Positions 6,473-14,927 are shown, counted from the stretch's first letter. The stretch: 23,099 nucleotides of DNA from Candidatus Omnitrophota bacterium (GCA_028715315.1 JAQUSA010000003.1:1-23099), one strand, 5' to 3'. A program made the numbers and translations. Notes: generated from the letters alone by a model not told the origin.

Positions 6473-7467
6473 GCGCAAAGACACTCGAAGAGCTGGCAGA
6501 AAAACTTAAGGTATCGCGCAGGACTATCTCGAGGGCGCTGAAGAACGACGCGAACGTCGCAAGCGAGACGCGCCGGCGCATACTCGACTACCTTGAAAAG
6601 GACAAGTATTTCCCGAATGTCCACGCCGCGAGCCTCGCTTCCAAGAAGATAAACGTCATAGGCCTGATATTCCCGAAGAACGCCTTCCTGCATGCCGATT
6701 TCTTCGCGATAGATACGATCAAGGGCGCGGCGAAGTTCGCAAATGAGAACAATTACCAGCTCATGATGTTCACCCAGAGCAAGTTCGACAGCGACCAGTG
6801 CCTGCAGATGTACAAGAGCAAGCTCGTCGGAGGGCTCATGATAGTGGCCATATCAAAGGACGATACCGAAAAGATCGAGGACCTCAGGAAGAACCATGTC
6901 CCGGTCGCGCTGCTCTTTGCCTATTCGGATGCCGTGGATTCCTTCGGATGCGACAACAAGCGCGGCGGGTATATCGCGACGAAGCACCTGATAGACATAG
7001 GCAGGAAGAAGATAGCTTTCATACACGGCCACGAGAACTGGTTCGACTCCGCGGAAAGGTTCGAGGGGTACAAGCAGGCGCTCGAGGAGGCCAAGATGCC
7101 GTTCAGGCCGGATTACGTGGAACGCGGTTATTTCAGGTATGAGGATGCCCAGGAGGCGACGAAGAAGCTTATGGCCCTGGATGACCCGCCCGACGGTATT
7201 TTTTCCGCGAACGACAGGATGGCTATAGGTGTCATAAGGGCCCTAAAGGTGGCCGGAAAGAGGGTGCCCGAGGACGTGGCTGTCATAGGCTTCGATAATA
7301 TACCCATATGCGATTTCTTCGACCCGCCGATAACCACCGTCGCCCAGCCGGTGATGGAGATAGCCTATACGGCCGGCAACGACCTGCTGGATGCCATAAA
7401 TTCTCCCCACGGGAAACCCCGTTTGAAATACCTCGAACCGAGCCTGGTCATCCGTAAGTCCGCCTAA
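6469..7467 (+). CDS. LacI-family transcriptional regulator
   Basis: The 332-residue protein has the standard LacI/GalR layout. An N-terminal helix-turn-helix covers about residues 4-25 (TLEELAEKLKVSRRTISRAL) with a hinge helix near 45-56. A periplasmic-binding-protein-like sugar-sensing domain covers about 60-330 (VIGLIFP, CDNKRGGYIATKHLI, IFSANDRMAIG, VIGFDNIP). Its ATG shares ATGA with the glycosidase stop, so the two are translationally coupled and almost certainly co-transcribed. The obvious inference is that it senses a sugar released by the glycosidase and binds the palindrome at 3376-3400, controlling both genes. GGGG at 6461-6464 serves as the ribosome site. Confidence 0.92.
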   Translation: MSAKTLEELAEKLKVSRRTISRALKNDANVASETRRRILDYLEKDKYFPNVHAASLASKKINVIGLIFPKNAFLHADFFAIDTIKGAAKFANENNYQLMMFTQSKFDSDQCLQMYKSKLVGGLMIVAISKDDTEKIEDLRKNHVPVALLFAYSDAVDSFGCDNKRGGYIATKHLIDIGRKKIAFIHGHENWFDSAERFEGYKQALEEAKMPFRPDYVERGYFRYEDAQEATKKLMALDDPPDGIFSANDRMAIGVIRALKVAGKRVPEDVAVIGFDNIPICDFFDPPITTVAQPVMEIAYTAGNDLLDAINSPHGKPRLKYLEPSLVIRKSA

Positions 7468-7475
7468 TAGCCGTA

Positions 7476-7504
7476 TTGCGCCTGCCCGTTATTCGTGATA
7501 TAAT
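7476..7504 (+). promoter_or_regulatory. Promoter of the hopanoid-phosphonate operon
   Basis: TTGCGC (7476-7481), 17 bases, then TATAAT (7499-7504). Both boxes and the spacing match the promoter at 3391-3419. Only nine bases separate the -10 from the ATG at 7514, so the transcript would have almost no leader. Confidence 0.65.
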
Positions 7505-7513
7505 CATCAGCCT

Positions 7514-8302
7514 ATGAAGGAAACCGGAAAAGGCAAGAGGCTTGAGGACAGACTATTAGGGGACGAATGGGCCGACTGGAAACCCGGCGCTGACGGCGCC
7601 GCGTCTTCGGATGCCCCGAAATCCCTGTTTTTGTTCTTCGCTTTCCTCGTGTTGGCCATCGCCCTTCTTGGGATCCGGCTGTTCTGGTACCTGGCCCTCC
7701 CGAGGTTCGAGAGCTTCGGTCCGGGTTTTGTGCTGACGGCCAGGGCGGTGTTCATAGCCGTTTGCTGTGTATTGGCGGCATGGTATGCGGCGCAGGCCCT
7801 ATCGGCGGTATTAAAGGTAAAACTGGCGCCCTCTTTCATGGTCAGCAGGTTCTCTCTCAGGGCGTTGCTGTCCGGCGCCGTAAGGATCGCGGCGTTGTTC
7901 GGGATAACCAGGGACAGGATAGGGAGCTCGTTCATCAAGTTCCATAACGACCTGATGTACGCGACAGGGACCGGAAAGTCCGTAAAGAAGATATTGATAT
8001 TACTGCCCCGGTGCCTCTCGGCGGAAATAAGGAACAGGATAAAGGAACTCGGGGAAAGATACGAGTTCACCGCATATACAGCTTTCGGCGGCGACGAAGC
8101 CCGGAAAGCCATAAAGGACAACCGTCCGGATGCCGTTATCGCCATAGCGTGCGAGAGGGACCTTATCTCGGGGATACAGGATACGGCCCCGAAGATGCCG
8201 GTCTTCGGCCTCGCCAACAAACGCCCGGAAGGGCCCTGCAAGAACACTTCCATTGATATGGGCGAACTCGAAAGGATCGTCAGGTACTGCCTCTCAAAAT
8301 AA
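7514..8302 (+). CDS. DUF116 membrane protein
   Basis: This is a 262-residue protein of the DUF116 family, whose function is unknown. Two transmembrane segments lie near residues 37-60 and 75-100. A soluble domain follows with the family's conserved cysteines: ILLPRCLS, a central VIAIACERDLISGI, and NKRPEGPCKNTSID near the C-terminus. The spacing of the cysteines suggests metal or Fe-S binding, but that is inference. There is no Shine-Dalgarno before the ATG and the promoter -10 ends nine bases upstream, so translation may be leaderless. No other plausible in-frame start follows soon. It is the first gene of the hopanoid operon, one base before shc, which suggests a role linked to hopanoid or isoprenoid metabolism. 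Confidence 0.85.
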   Translation: MKETGKGKRLEDRLLGDEWADWKPGADGAASSDAPKSLFLFFAFLVLAIALLGIRLFWYLALPRFESFGPGFVLTARAVFIAVCCVLAAWYAAQALSAVLKVKLAPSFMVSRFSLRALLSGAVRIAALFGITRDRIGSSFIKFHNDLMYATGTGKSVKKILILLPRCLSAEIRNRIKELGERYEFTAYTAFGGDEARKAIKDNRPDAVIAIACERDLISGIQDTAPKMPVFGLANKRPEGPCKNTSIDMGELERIVRYCLSK

Positions 8303-8303
8303 T

Positions 8304-10202
8304 ATGAGCGAAAGACTTCTTAACGCGATAGACAGGTCCAGGGAGTATATACTCGGCAAACAGGCCCCGGAAGGGTATTTCCATTCCGTATTCCACATGG
8401 ACCTCGGGCTGGAGTCCGATACCATGCTGATCCTGCGTTTTCTCGGGATCAGGGATGATGCCCTCGAGGATAAGCTGTTGGCTTTTATGCTCGAGAGAAG
8501 GCTCGAGGACGGCGGATGGTCAATATACCCCGGCGGCCCCCCTGAGCTGAATACCACGATAAAGTGCTATATCGCCCTGAAGCTGAAGGGATTCGAAGAC
8601 CGCAACAGCGTAATGTCGAGGGACCGCCAGATAATATTGAACCTCGGGGGGATAGAGAAGGCCAACAGTTTCACGAAATTTTACCTAGCGATGTTCGGCC
8701 TCGGCAGCTGGGAGGCCGTCCCGGCCATACCCCCGGAGCTCATACTGCTGCCCGACTGGTTCCCGATAAATATATATGATTTCAGCGCGTGGACGAGGAC
8801 GATCATTGTGCCGCTTTCGATAATATGGTCATTCAAGCCCGTGCGCAGGGCCATGAAAGATTTCGATGTCGACGAGCTCTATAAGGAAGGCCGCAGGATG
8901 AAAGACTGCGGCATTAAGCCCGACAGGGGCATCAGCTGGAAGAACTTCTTCCTTTTCGCCGACTGCACGATGAAGATAGCGTATAAGCTTTACCTGCGGC
9001 CGTTCAGGCGTATCGCGGTAAAGAGGGCCGAACGCTGGATGGTCGAGAGGCTCGACAAGAGCGACGGCCTCTGCGCGATATATCCCGCCATGGTGAATTC
9101 GGTCATGGCATTGAGCTGCCTCGGTTACAAGAACGACCACCCGCTGATGAAATCCAACATAGAGGAGGTCCGTAAGCTGTTAGTGGACCATAGCCATAAG
9201 GCGGAGATGCAGCCGTGCGTCTCGCCGGTATGGGATACGGCCCTGGCCGTTTACGCGCTCGGGATATCGGGCTTCCCGAAGGATAGCGAAGCGATGAGGA
9301 AGGCAGGGCGCTGGCTGCTCTCGAAACAGGTAAACGAGATTGGCGACTGGAAAAAGAAAGCGAAGGACGCTCAGCCCGGCGGATGGTATTTCGAGTTCAG
9401 GAACGAATTTTACCCCGATATAGACGACAGCGCGCAGGTCCTTCTCGGGCTTATGCAGGTCGATATGGGGGACGAGGAGGGCAGGAAGAAACAGGAATTC
9501 GACCGCGGGCTGGACTGGGTGCTGAAGATGCAGTCTTCCGACGGCGGTTTTAGTTCCTATGACAGGGATAACAACAAGAAGTTCCTTAATAAGGTGCCGT
9601 TCTCGGACCATAATGCGATGCTCGACCCTACGTGCTCCGACATTACAGGGCGCACCTGCGAATTGCTCGGCCGCCTTAAATTCGACCCGAAAAAACGCCC
9701 GGTTAAGAAAGCGATAAATTTCCTGAAGAGGGACAGGATACCCGACGGCACATGGTACGGCCGGTGGGGGGTCAACTACATATACGGCACATTCCTCGCA
9801 TGCCGCGGCCTTTCGTTCGTCGCGGCGGGATCGTGCAAGGAGGAACTGGATGAGGCCGCGAAATGGATGCGCAGCGTCCAGAACGACGACGGGGGCTGGG
9901 GCGAGTCGCCCGTGACCTATGAAGACCCTTTCAAGAAAGGGAAGGGCCAGTCATGCGCGTCGCAGACGGCGTGGGCGCTGCTTACATTGTTCGCGGCGGG
10001 CGATCTTGACGGCAACGCCGTAGAGCGCGGCATCGAGTACCTGATCGCAACACAGGATATCACCGGCAACTGGGAAGAGGCCTGTTTTACAGGGACCGGA
10101 TTCCCGAGGGTATGCTATCTCCGCTATGAGCTTTATTCCGTGATCTTCCCGCTTATAGCCCTATCGGAATATGCCGCAGCACGCGGAAAACTAAAGGTAT
10201 AA
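8304..10202 (+). CDS. shc: Squalene-hopene cyclase
   Basis: The enzyme cyclises squalene to the pentacyclic hopene at the membrane. The 632-residue length is normal for the family. The proton-donating DxDD motif is present as DIDD at residues 372-375. QW repeats are recognisable (DGGW, SSDGGF, NDDGGWG), as are the conserved GRWGVNYIYGT and C-terminal GTGFPRVCYLRYELY. The reading frame could extend upstream to 8253, inside the DUF116 gene. I chose ATG 8304, one base after the DUF116 stop, because the protein then begins where the family does. HpnH follows after five bases. Squalene synthesis genes (hpnCDE or sqs) are not in the window. Confidence 0.95.
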   Translation: MSERLLNAIDRSREYILGKQAPEGYFHSVFHMDLGLESDTMLILRFLGIRDDALEDKLLAFMLERRLEDGGWSIYPGGPPELNTTIKCYIALKLKGFEDRNSVMSRDRQIILNLGGIEKANSFTKFYLAMFGLGSWEAVPAIPPELILLPDWFPINIYDFSAWTRTIIVPLSIIWSFKPVRRAMKDFDVDELYKEGRRMKDCGIKPDRGISWKNFFLFADCTMKIAYKLYLRPFRRIAVKRAERWMVERLDKSDGLCAIYPAMVNSVMALSCLGYKNDHPLMKSNIEEVRKLLVDHSHKAEMQPCVSPVWDTALAVYALGISGFPKDSEAMRKAGRWLLSKQVNEIGDWKKKAKDAQPGGWYFEFRNEFYPDIDDSAQVLLGLMQVDMGDEEGRKKQEFDRGLDWVLKMQSSDGGFSSYDRDNNKKFLNKVPFSDHNAMLDPTCSDITGRTCELLGRLKFDPKKRPVKKAINFLKRDRIPDGTWYGRWGVNYIYGTFLACRGLSFVAAGSCKEELDEAAKWMRSVQNDDGGWGESPVTYEDPFKKGKGQSCASQTAWALLTLFAAGDLDGNAVERGIEYLIATQDITGNWEEACFTGTGFPRVCYLRYELYSVIFPLIALSEYAAARGKLKV

Positions 10203-10207
10203 TAAAA

Positions 10208-11206
10208 ATGAGATTTAAACCCGGCCTTACGGCAAAGATCACGAAACAGATAGTCTCGAATAAGATCAGGGGCAAAAAGCGCTTCGCGCTGGTCCTGATG
10301 CTCGAGCCGACCTTTATGTGCAACCTCGCGTGCGAGGGATGCGGCAGGATCAGGGAGTACAGGGAAGGCCTCAATAAGATGATGAGCGTCGACGAATGCA
10401 TAAAGGCGGTCGATGAATGCGGCGCGCAGATCGTATCGATATGCGGCGGAGAGCCGCTCGTCTATCCGCATATCGAGGAGCTCATCGGCAGGCTGACAAA
10501 GAAAGGGAAGTATATCTATCTCTGCACGAACGGTCTCCTGTTCAAGGACAAGATGCCGCGCCTGAAGCCGAGCGAGAACCTGATGGTTAACTTCCATATA
10601 GACGGCCTCGAGAAGACCCATGACGCGATCACCGGGCTTAAGGGCGCATACAATAAGGTCATAGAGGCGGTAAAGGCCGCTAAGAAGAAGGGCTACTTCG
10701 TGTGCACGAATACGACGATATACAGGCAGACCGACATAAACGAGCTCAGGCAGCTGTTCAAGACGCTGCACGACCTCAAGGTGGACGGTTTCCTCATATC
10801 CCCCGCGTACGGGTACGTGCACGTCGGAGACGCGTTCTTCTTTAAGAAGAAAGAGCTCGCCGAATATTTCAGGAAGCTCGAGCCGGAATTCAAAAAATAT
10901 AATTTCCTCGGCTCGCCCTTGTACATAGAGTTCGTCCAGGGTAAACGCGACATCGATTGCGCCCCGTGGTCCACGCCGACGCGCAACCCGTTCGGCTGGC
11001 GTTCTCCGTGCTACCAGTTGGCGGACAAACATTTCGCGACGTATGAGGAGCTTATCGATAAGACCGATTGGAAGAAGTACGGGGCCAGGAGCAAGAACCC
11101 CCGCTGCGCCGAATGCGCTGTCCACTGCGGGTTCGAGCCGGCAAGCGTGCTCGAGGGAAAGTCGTTCATGGATATAATGAAGTTGATAGGATGGCAGTTC
11201 ACATAG
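10208..11206 (+). CDS. hpnH: Adenosyl-hopene transferase, radical SAM enzyme HpnH
   Basis: HpnH joins a 5'-deoxyadenosyl group from S-adenosylmethionine to diploptene (hopene), giving adenosylhopane. This is the first step of hopanoid side-chain synthesis. The 332-residue protein has the radical SAM [4Fe-4S] motif CNLACEGC (Cys38, Cys42, Cys45) and the SAM-binding ICGGEPL. A C-terminal cysteine cluster (PRCAECAVHCGFE) lies near residues 297-310. Length and layout fit the HpnH family. It sits five bases after shc, with AAAGG (10193-10197) as ribosome site. Its presence means the organism makes C35 side-chain hopanoids, not only hopene. Confidence 0.95.
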   Translation: MRFKPGLTAKITKQIVSNKIRGKKRFALVLMLEPTFMCNLACEGCGRIREYREGLNKMMSVDECIKAVDECGAQIVSICGGEPLVYPHIEELIGRLTKKGKYIYLCTNGLLFKDKMPRLKPSENLMVNFHIDGLEKTHDAITGLKGAYNKVIEAVKAAKKKGYFVCTNTTIYRQTDINELRQLFKTLHDLKVDGFLISPAYGYVHVGDAFFFKKKELAEYFRKLEPEFKKYNFLGSPLYIEFVQGKRDIDCAPWSTPTRNPFGWRSPCYQLADKHFATYEELIDKTDWKKYGARSKNPRCAECAVHCGFEPASVLEGKSFMDIMKLIGWQFT

Positions 11207-11239
11207 GCTTAGGATATATATAACAGAAAGGGCAAAGAT

Positions 11240-12100
11240 ATGGACTGGGGATCTCATATGGTACTGGCGGCAAAACTGCTCGATTCAAGCAAGCTCGACG
11301 TAGGCGCCGCGATATATTCGGTAATACCCGTCATCGACCAGAAACCCGCGCATTTCCACAGGGTCTACGCGCATATACTCGAGAACCAGCCTGATTTCCT
11401 CGATGTAACGCTCGAGCTCTTCAAGAGGCCGGAGGTAGTGAAGAGGGATTTCGCGGCGCTCGGAAAGTTCATATCGGAGAAGACGGCGCAATTGCAGAAA
11501 GAGTACGACAGCGTGCCCGTGAAGGAAGCGGCGAAGAGGCAGAAGATAGAGAAGAGGATATACGCCTTTACGCGCATAAGCGAAGAGACGCCGGGATTCC
11601 TTAAATTGCTGGATGACGCGCGGGATGTCGTCGGAGACGAGAGGGTAACGAAGATATCGACCGACAAGCTCTCGGCGGCTGTCAGCCTGCTCTCGCACAC
11701 GTATTTCGATACCTATAACAATCCCGTGCAGATCTTCCTTCCGAACTGCGCGCTCTGTTCGGCGCAATGGGATTTCTGGTCGAAGATAGATTACATGAAG
11801 TTCCGCGGGGATTTCTACAAGCCGGAGAATATCGTCCCGTTCAGGAGAGAAGTAGCCAAGAGCAAAGTATGGAATGTTACGCTTAAGCCCGAGGCCCTGA
11901 TGAAGGCGCTTATTATAAGGCTCGGCGAGATGGGAGAGCCGGCCATACCCTACGAGATAGTAGATATGGGCGTCAGGGACTTCCTGCGGTATATGGAGAT
12001 AGACGAGTACCAGAAGGCCGATAACGAACTGAAATTCCTGCATGACCTCGAGAAAGACATATCCGAGATAATCTACAAGAATTTCGCGCGGATTGCCTGA
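11240..12100 (+). CDS. Unrecognised 286-residue protein with His/Asp metal-site pattern
   Basis: I do not recognise this family with certainty. It is soluble, largely helical and charged, without signal peptide or membrane segment. Possible metal ligands cluster as His6, Asp33, His38, His40, His45, and later His153 and Asp157 (LLSHTYFDTY). This resembles zinc-dependent phospholipase C-like or HD-type hydrolases, but the match is by pattern only. It stands between hpnH and the phosphonopyruvate decarboxylase genes, 33 bases after the former and 10 before the latter, so it is surely co-transcribed. AAAGGG near 11227 is the ribosome site. A hydrolase or lipid-processing enzyme acting on a hopanoid or phosphonate intermediate is a guess from context. 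Confidence 0.6.
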   Translation: MDWGSHMVLAAKLLDSSKLDVGAAIYSVIPVIDQKPAHFHRVYAHILENQPDFLDVTLELFKRPEVVKRDFAALGKFISEKTAQLQKEYDSVPVKEAAKRQKIEKRIYAFTRISEETPGFLKLLDDARDVVGDERVTKISTDKLSAAVSLLSHTYFDTYNNPVQIFLPNCALCSAQWDFWSKIDYMKFRGDFYKPENIVPFRREVAKSKVWNVTLKPEALMKALIIRLGEMGEPAIPYEIVDMGVRDFLRYMEIDEYQKADNELKFLHDLEKDISEIIYKNFARIA

Positions 12101-12110
12101 AGGATGCGAT

Positions 12111-12584
12111 ATGGATGCGCAGGGACTGAAGAAAAGCCTTAAAGAGCTCGGGTTCGATTTCTTTACCGGCGTGCCGTGCTCCCTTCTCGGGGGCATTATC
12201 AGGGCGCTCGGGGACGATTATATCCCGTCGGTGAGGGAGGATACGGCGCTCGGGCTCGCGGCCGGCGCCTATCTCGGAGGCAGAAAGCCGTGCGTGTTGA
12301 TGCAGAACTCCGGCATCGGCTATTCCCTGAACGTCCTTACGAGCCTCAACCTCATATATGATATTCCGGTCCTCCTGATGATCAGCTATCGCGGTTTCGG
12401 CGGAAAGGATGCGCCTGAGCATATCATAATGGGTAAACACTGCGTAGAGCTTATGGAGGCCATAGGCATAAGCTCCAGGGTATGCAGCGGGCAGGACCTC
12501 GAATCCGCACTGGCAGAAGCCGACGGACAGATAAAGAACGGCAAGCCCTACGCCGTCTTTATAAGGGAGGGGGCCATCTCATGA
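12111..12584 (+). CDS. Phosphonopyruvate decarboxylase, alpha (Pyr-domain) subunit
   Basis: This is the N-terminal half of a thiamine-diphosphate decarboxylase of the phosphonopyruvate/sulfopyruvate family, encoded as a separate subunit. The enzyme converts phosphonopyruvate to phosphonoacetaldehyde and CO2. Diagnostic motifs are FFTGVPCSLL, the catalytic-Glu stretch VREDTALGLAAGAYLGG, and MQNSGIGYSLNVLTSLN. The frame is open upstream to a TTG at 12093, but ATG 12111 has GAAGGA (12099-12104) at ideal spacing and gives 157 residues. It overlaps the beta subunit by ATGA. A sulfopyruvate decarboxylase (ComD-like) cannot be excluded from this chain alone. The adjoining AEP transaminase decides for phosphonopyruvate. 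Confidence 0.85.
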   Translation: MDAQGLKKSLKELGFDFFTGVPCSLLGGIIRALGDDYIPSVREDTALGLAAGAYLGGRKPCVLMQNSGIGYSLNVLTSLNLIYDIPVLLMISYRGFGGKDAPEHIIMGKHCVELMEAIGISSRVCSGQDLESALAEADGQIKNGKPYAVFIREGAIS

Positions 12585-13132
12585 TAATGCGCGACGCCAT
12601 TGCCGGCCTGCTCTCCGCCGTAAAAGATGAATACATAATCTGCGCAAACGGTTTCATATCGCGCGACACCTTCAACGCAAAGGACAGGCCGCGTAATTTT
12701 TACATGCTGGGCTCAATGGGGCAGGCGTCATCGATGGGCCTCGGGCTTGCGATCGCGGACCCGCGCAAAAAGGTGGTCGTATTCGACGGCGACGGGAACC
12801 TCCTCATGAACCTCGGTATTCTCGCTATGATAGCGCAAATATCCCCTAAGAACCTCATCCATGTCGTCCTCGATAACGAATGTTATGATTCTACGGGCGG
12901 CCAGCCGACGGTCTCATCCTCCATGGATCTCTCCGAAGCCGCGAAGGGCTGCGGAATAAAAAATGTTGTGAGGAAAGGCCCGTCGGAAGACATTGTGGCG
13001 GCGTTCAGGGATTGCCTCGCGAAGGAGGGGCCGGGCTTCCTCTTGTTGAAGGTCGGCCGCGACCCTTCGGAAAAGACGCCGCGCGTGAACATAGAACCGC
13101 CTGAAATAGCCGCGAGGTTCAAGAGATCATGA
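12581..13132 (+). CDS. Phosphonopyruvate decarboxylase, beta (ThDP-binding) subunit
   Basis: This 183-residue subunit supplies the cofactor-binding half. GSMGQASSMGLGLA is followed by the ThDP-Mg motif GDGNLLMN and, about 28 residues on, LDNECYDSTGGQ. All are typical of the phosphonopyruvate/sulfopyruvate decarboxylase beta chain. The frame runs upstream to 12482, overlapping the alpha gene. I chose ATG 12581 because it shares ATGA with the alpha stop and has AGGGAGGGGG upstream. It also shares ATGA with the aminotransferase that follows (13129). Subunit stoichiometry should be one to one given the coupling. Split chains are known in this family (ComD/ComE) and are commoner as fusions in Ppd. 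Confidence 0.87.
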   Translation: MIMRDAIAGLLSAVKDEYIICANGFISRDTFNAKDRPRNFYMLGSMGQASSMGLGLAIADPRKKVVVFDGDGNLLMNLGILAMIAQISPKNLIHVVLDNECYDSTGGQPTVSSSMDLSEAAKGCGIKNVVRKGPSEDIVAAFRDCLAKEGPGFLLLKVGRDPSEKTPRVNIEPPEIAARFKRS

Positions 13133-14211
13133 AGAGATATGTCCTGCTAAATCCGGGCCCGGTGAATATAAAAGAAAAAGTCAGGAAGGCGCTTCTGTCG
13201 CCCGACATCTGCCATCGAGAACCCGAATTTTCCGCTCTGATGACCGGATGCGCGAATAAGCTGTTGCGCGCGTTCGCGATAGCGAAGTCCTACGACGCCG
13301 TATTCATAACCGGTTCCGGCACGGCGGCGCTCGAGGCCGCAGTCTCCTCCTGTGTCCCGCGCGGCAAGAAAATACTGGTGGTGAATAACGGGATATATGG
13401 CGAAAGGATAGCCGAGATAGCCAGGCGCCACGGGATAAACGTTGCCGACGTGAAGTCTGATATAGCGCAGGCTCCGGACCTGGGAGCCGTAGAAAGAAGG
13501 CTCAAGTCCGACCGGTCTATCGCGGTCGTGGCGATGGTCCATCATGAGACATCCACAGGGATACTGAACCCCGTAAATGAGGCCGGAAGGCTGTGCAGGA
13601 AATATAAGAAACTATATTTACTCGATTCGATAAGCGCGATCGGCGGGGAAGAACTGGATTTCGCGAAATGCGGCGTGGATATATGCGTTGGGACCGCCAA
13701 TAAATGCATAGAGAGCATACCGGGCGTATCCTTTGCCCTCGTTAGAAAGCCGGCGCTTCCCATGATCGAAAAAATACCGCCCAGGTCGTTATATTTTGAC
13801 CTGCCCGGGAACCTTAAAGGGCAGAAGGCGGGCGTCCCCTTGTTTACCCCGGCGGTCCAGTCTTTCCTCGCGCTCGACGCGGCGCTTGACGAACTCCTTA
13901 AGGAAGGCGTGGATAACCGTATCAGGAGATACCGCGCGCTCGCGCTCCGCCTCAGGCGGGCGTTCGAGGACGCGGGATTGGAATACCTTATAGCCCCCGC
14001 ATACCGTTCGAACACCATTACGGCGTTGCGCCTCCCGGAAGGCGTCACATATGAGAAGCTGCACCGCGAATTCAAGTCCAGGGGATTTGTCATATACGCC
14101 GGCCAGTCGAAACTGAAGGAGGTCATATTCAGGATCGCGAACATGGGCCAGATATCCGAAGGCGAGGGACGCAGGCTCATCGCCGCGGTAAGGAGCATAT
14201 TCAGGGCATGA
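13129..14211 (+). CDS. phnW: 2-aminoethylphosphonate-pyruvate transaminase (PhnW type)
   Basis: A class V, fold-type I PLP aminotransferase of 360 residues. The N-terminal LLNPGPVN and HREPEFSAL are family hallmarks, as is GSGTAALEA near residue 63. The PLP lysine is Lys192 in GTANKCIES. Run biosynthetically, it aminates phosphonoacetaldehyde to 2-aminoethylphosphonate (AEP). Its position directly after the decarboxylase genes and before a nucleotidyltransferase supports synthesis rather than breakdown, since no phosphonatase or phosphonoacetaldehyde dehydrogenase is nearby. It overlaps both neighbours by ATGA. Related class V enzymes (alanine-glyoxylate, serine-pyruvate transaminases) are less likely given this context. 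Confidence 0.9.
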   Translation: MKRYVLLNPGPVNIKEKVRKALLSPDICHREPEFSALMTGCANKLLRAFAIAKSYDAVFITGSGTAALEAAVSSCVPRGKKILVVNNGIYGERIAEIARRHGINVADVKSDIAQAPDLGAVERRLKSDRSIAVVAMVHHETSTGILNPVNEAGRLCRKYKKLYLLDSISAIGGEELDFAKCGVDICVGTANKCIESIPGVSFALVRKPALPMIEKIPPRSLYFDLPGNLKGQKAGVPLFTPAVQSFLALDAALDELLKEGVDNRIRRYRALALRLRRAFEDAGLEYLIAPAYRSNTITALRLPEGVTYEKLHREFKSRGFVIYAGQSKLKEVIFRIANMGQISEGEGRRLIAAVRSIFRA

Positions 14212-14927
14212 AAGCCGTAATACTAGCCGCCGGTATAGGCAACCGCCTTAAACCGTTGACCGACAAGATGCCCAAATCGCTCATTAAGATTGGCGACAGG
14301 GCTGTGCTTGAACGCATGCTCGATTCGCTGACAGGCCTTGGGATAACGGACGTGACGATAGTTGTCGGCCATTTAAAACAGATGATAACCGGCCTAGTGG
14401 GTAAGCAACACAAGACGGCCGCGTGCAAATACATAACGAACCCCGATTATGAGCTCGGGAGCATCCTTTCCCTATATGCGGCAAGGCAGGAGATCGCCGG
14501 GAATGACGTCCTGCTTATGGACGCCGATGTCGTATTCGAGAGGGAAGTCCTGGCAAGGCTTGTCAATTCGAAGAACGCCAATTGCTTCCTGGCAGATAAA
14601 AGCTTCAAGGATACCGGCGAGGAGATGAAGGTCGCTTCCCTGGGCGGCAGGGTGGTCCAGGTCGCGAGGAAGGTCACGAGGGAGCATGACAGCGCCGGGG
14701 AAGGGGTCGGTTTCTGCAAGATATCTTCCGATTGCTCGGAAGAACTGGTAAAGGCGCTCGAGAAGAGGATCTGCCTGAGCCGCTTATGCGACTACGAGAT
14801 GGCGCTTGATGATTTCTGCCTGCGCGTCAGCGCAGGCGTAGAGGACGTGACGGGACTGAAGTGGACGGAGATAGATTTTCCTGAAGACATAGAGAAAGCG
14901 CGGATAATCTCGGGAGGGTTGGAATGA
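14208..14927 (+). CDS. CTP-dependent nucleotidyltransferase, candidate AEP cytidylyltransferase (PntC/LicC-like)
   Basis: This 239-residue sugar-nucleotidyltransferase-fold enzyme has the NTP-binding motif LAAGIGNRLKPLT (6-18) with PKSL at 22-25. The metal-binding Asp pair is at 105-107 (LLMDADVVF). The pattern ELGSILSLYAA and the overall length fit the phosphocholine (LicC) and AEP (PntC) cytidylyltransferases. Directly after an AEP transaminase, the expected reaction is CTP + AEP to CMP-AEP + PPi. In Treponema the corresponding activities are fused in one protein, whereas here they are separate with an ATGA overlap. The CDP-alcohol phosphatidyltransferase that follows would be the user of CMP-AEP. 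Substrate is inferred from context, and phosphocholine or a sugar phosphate remains possible. Confidence 0.78.
   Translation: MKAVILAAGIGNRLKPLTDKMPKSLIKIGDRAVLERMLDSLTGLGITDVTIVVGHLKQMITGLVGKQHKTAACKYITNPDYELGSILSLYAARQEIAGNDVLLMDADVVFEREVLARLVNSKNANCFLADKSFKDTGEEMKVASLGGRVVQVARKVTREHDSAGEGVGFCKISSDCSEELVKALEKRICLSRLCDYEMALDDFCLRVSAGVEDVTGLKWTEIDFPEDIEKARIISGGLE

Noticed and set aside
10198..10203. TATAAT just before hpnH as an internal promoter
   Set aside because: No -35-like hexamer lies at the right distance, it includes the shc stop codon, and only four bases separate it from the ATG. Likely chance in the shc-hpnH junction.
10133..11257. 374-codon open frame on the - strand opposite hpnH
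   Set aside because: It lies wholly opposite a certain radical SAM gene, has no family motif, and is explained by the GC-rich third positions of hpnH.
11285..12196. 303-codon open frame on the - strand opposite the 286-residue gene
   Set aside because: Arg/Leu/Tyr-rich translation without motifs. The + strand frame fits operon spacing, ribosome site and composition.
12111..13132. Reading the two ThDP subunits as sulfopyruvate decarboxylase (ComDE) of coenzyme M synthesis
   Set aside because: The families are similar, but the coupled neighbours are an AEP transaminase, a cytidylyltransferase and a phosphatidyltransferase. No other coenzyme M gene is present.
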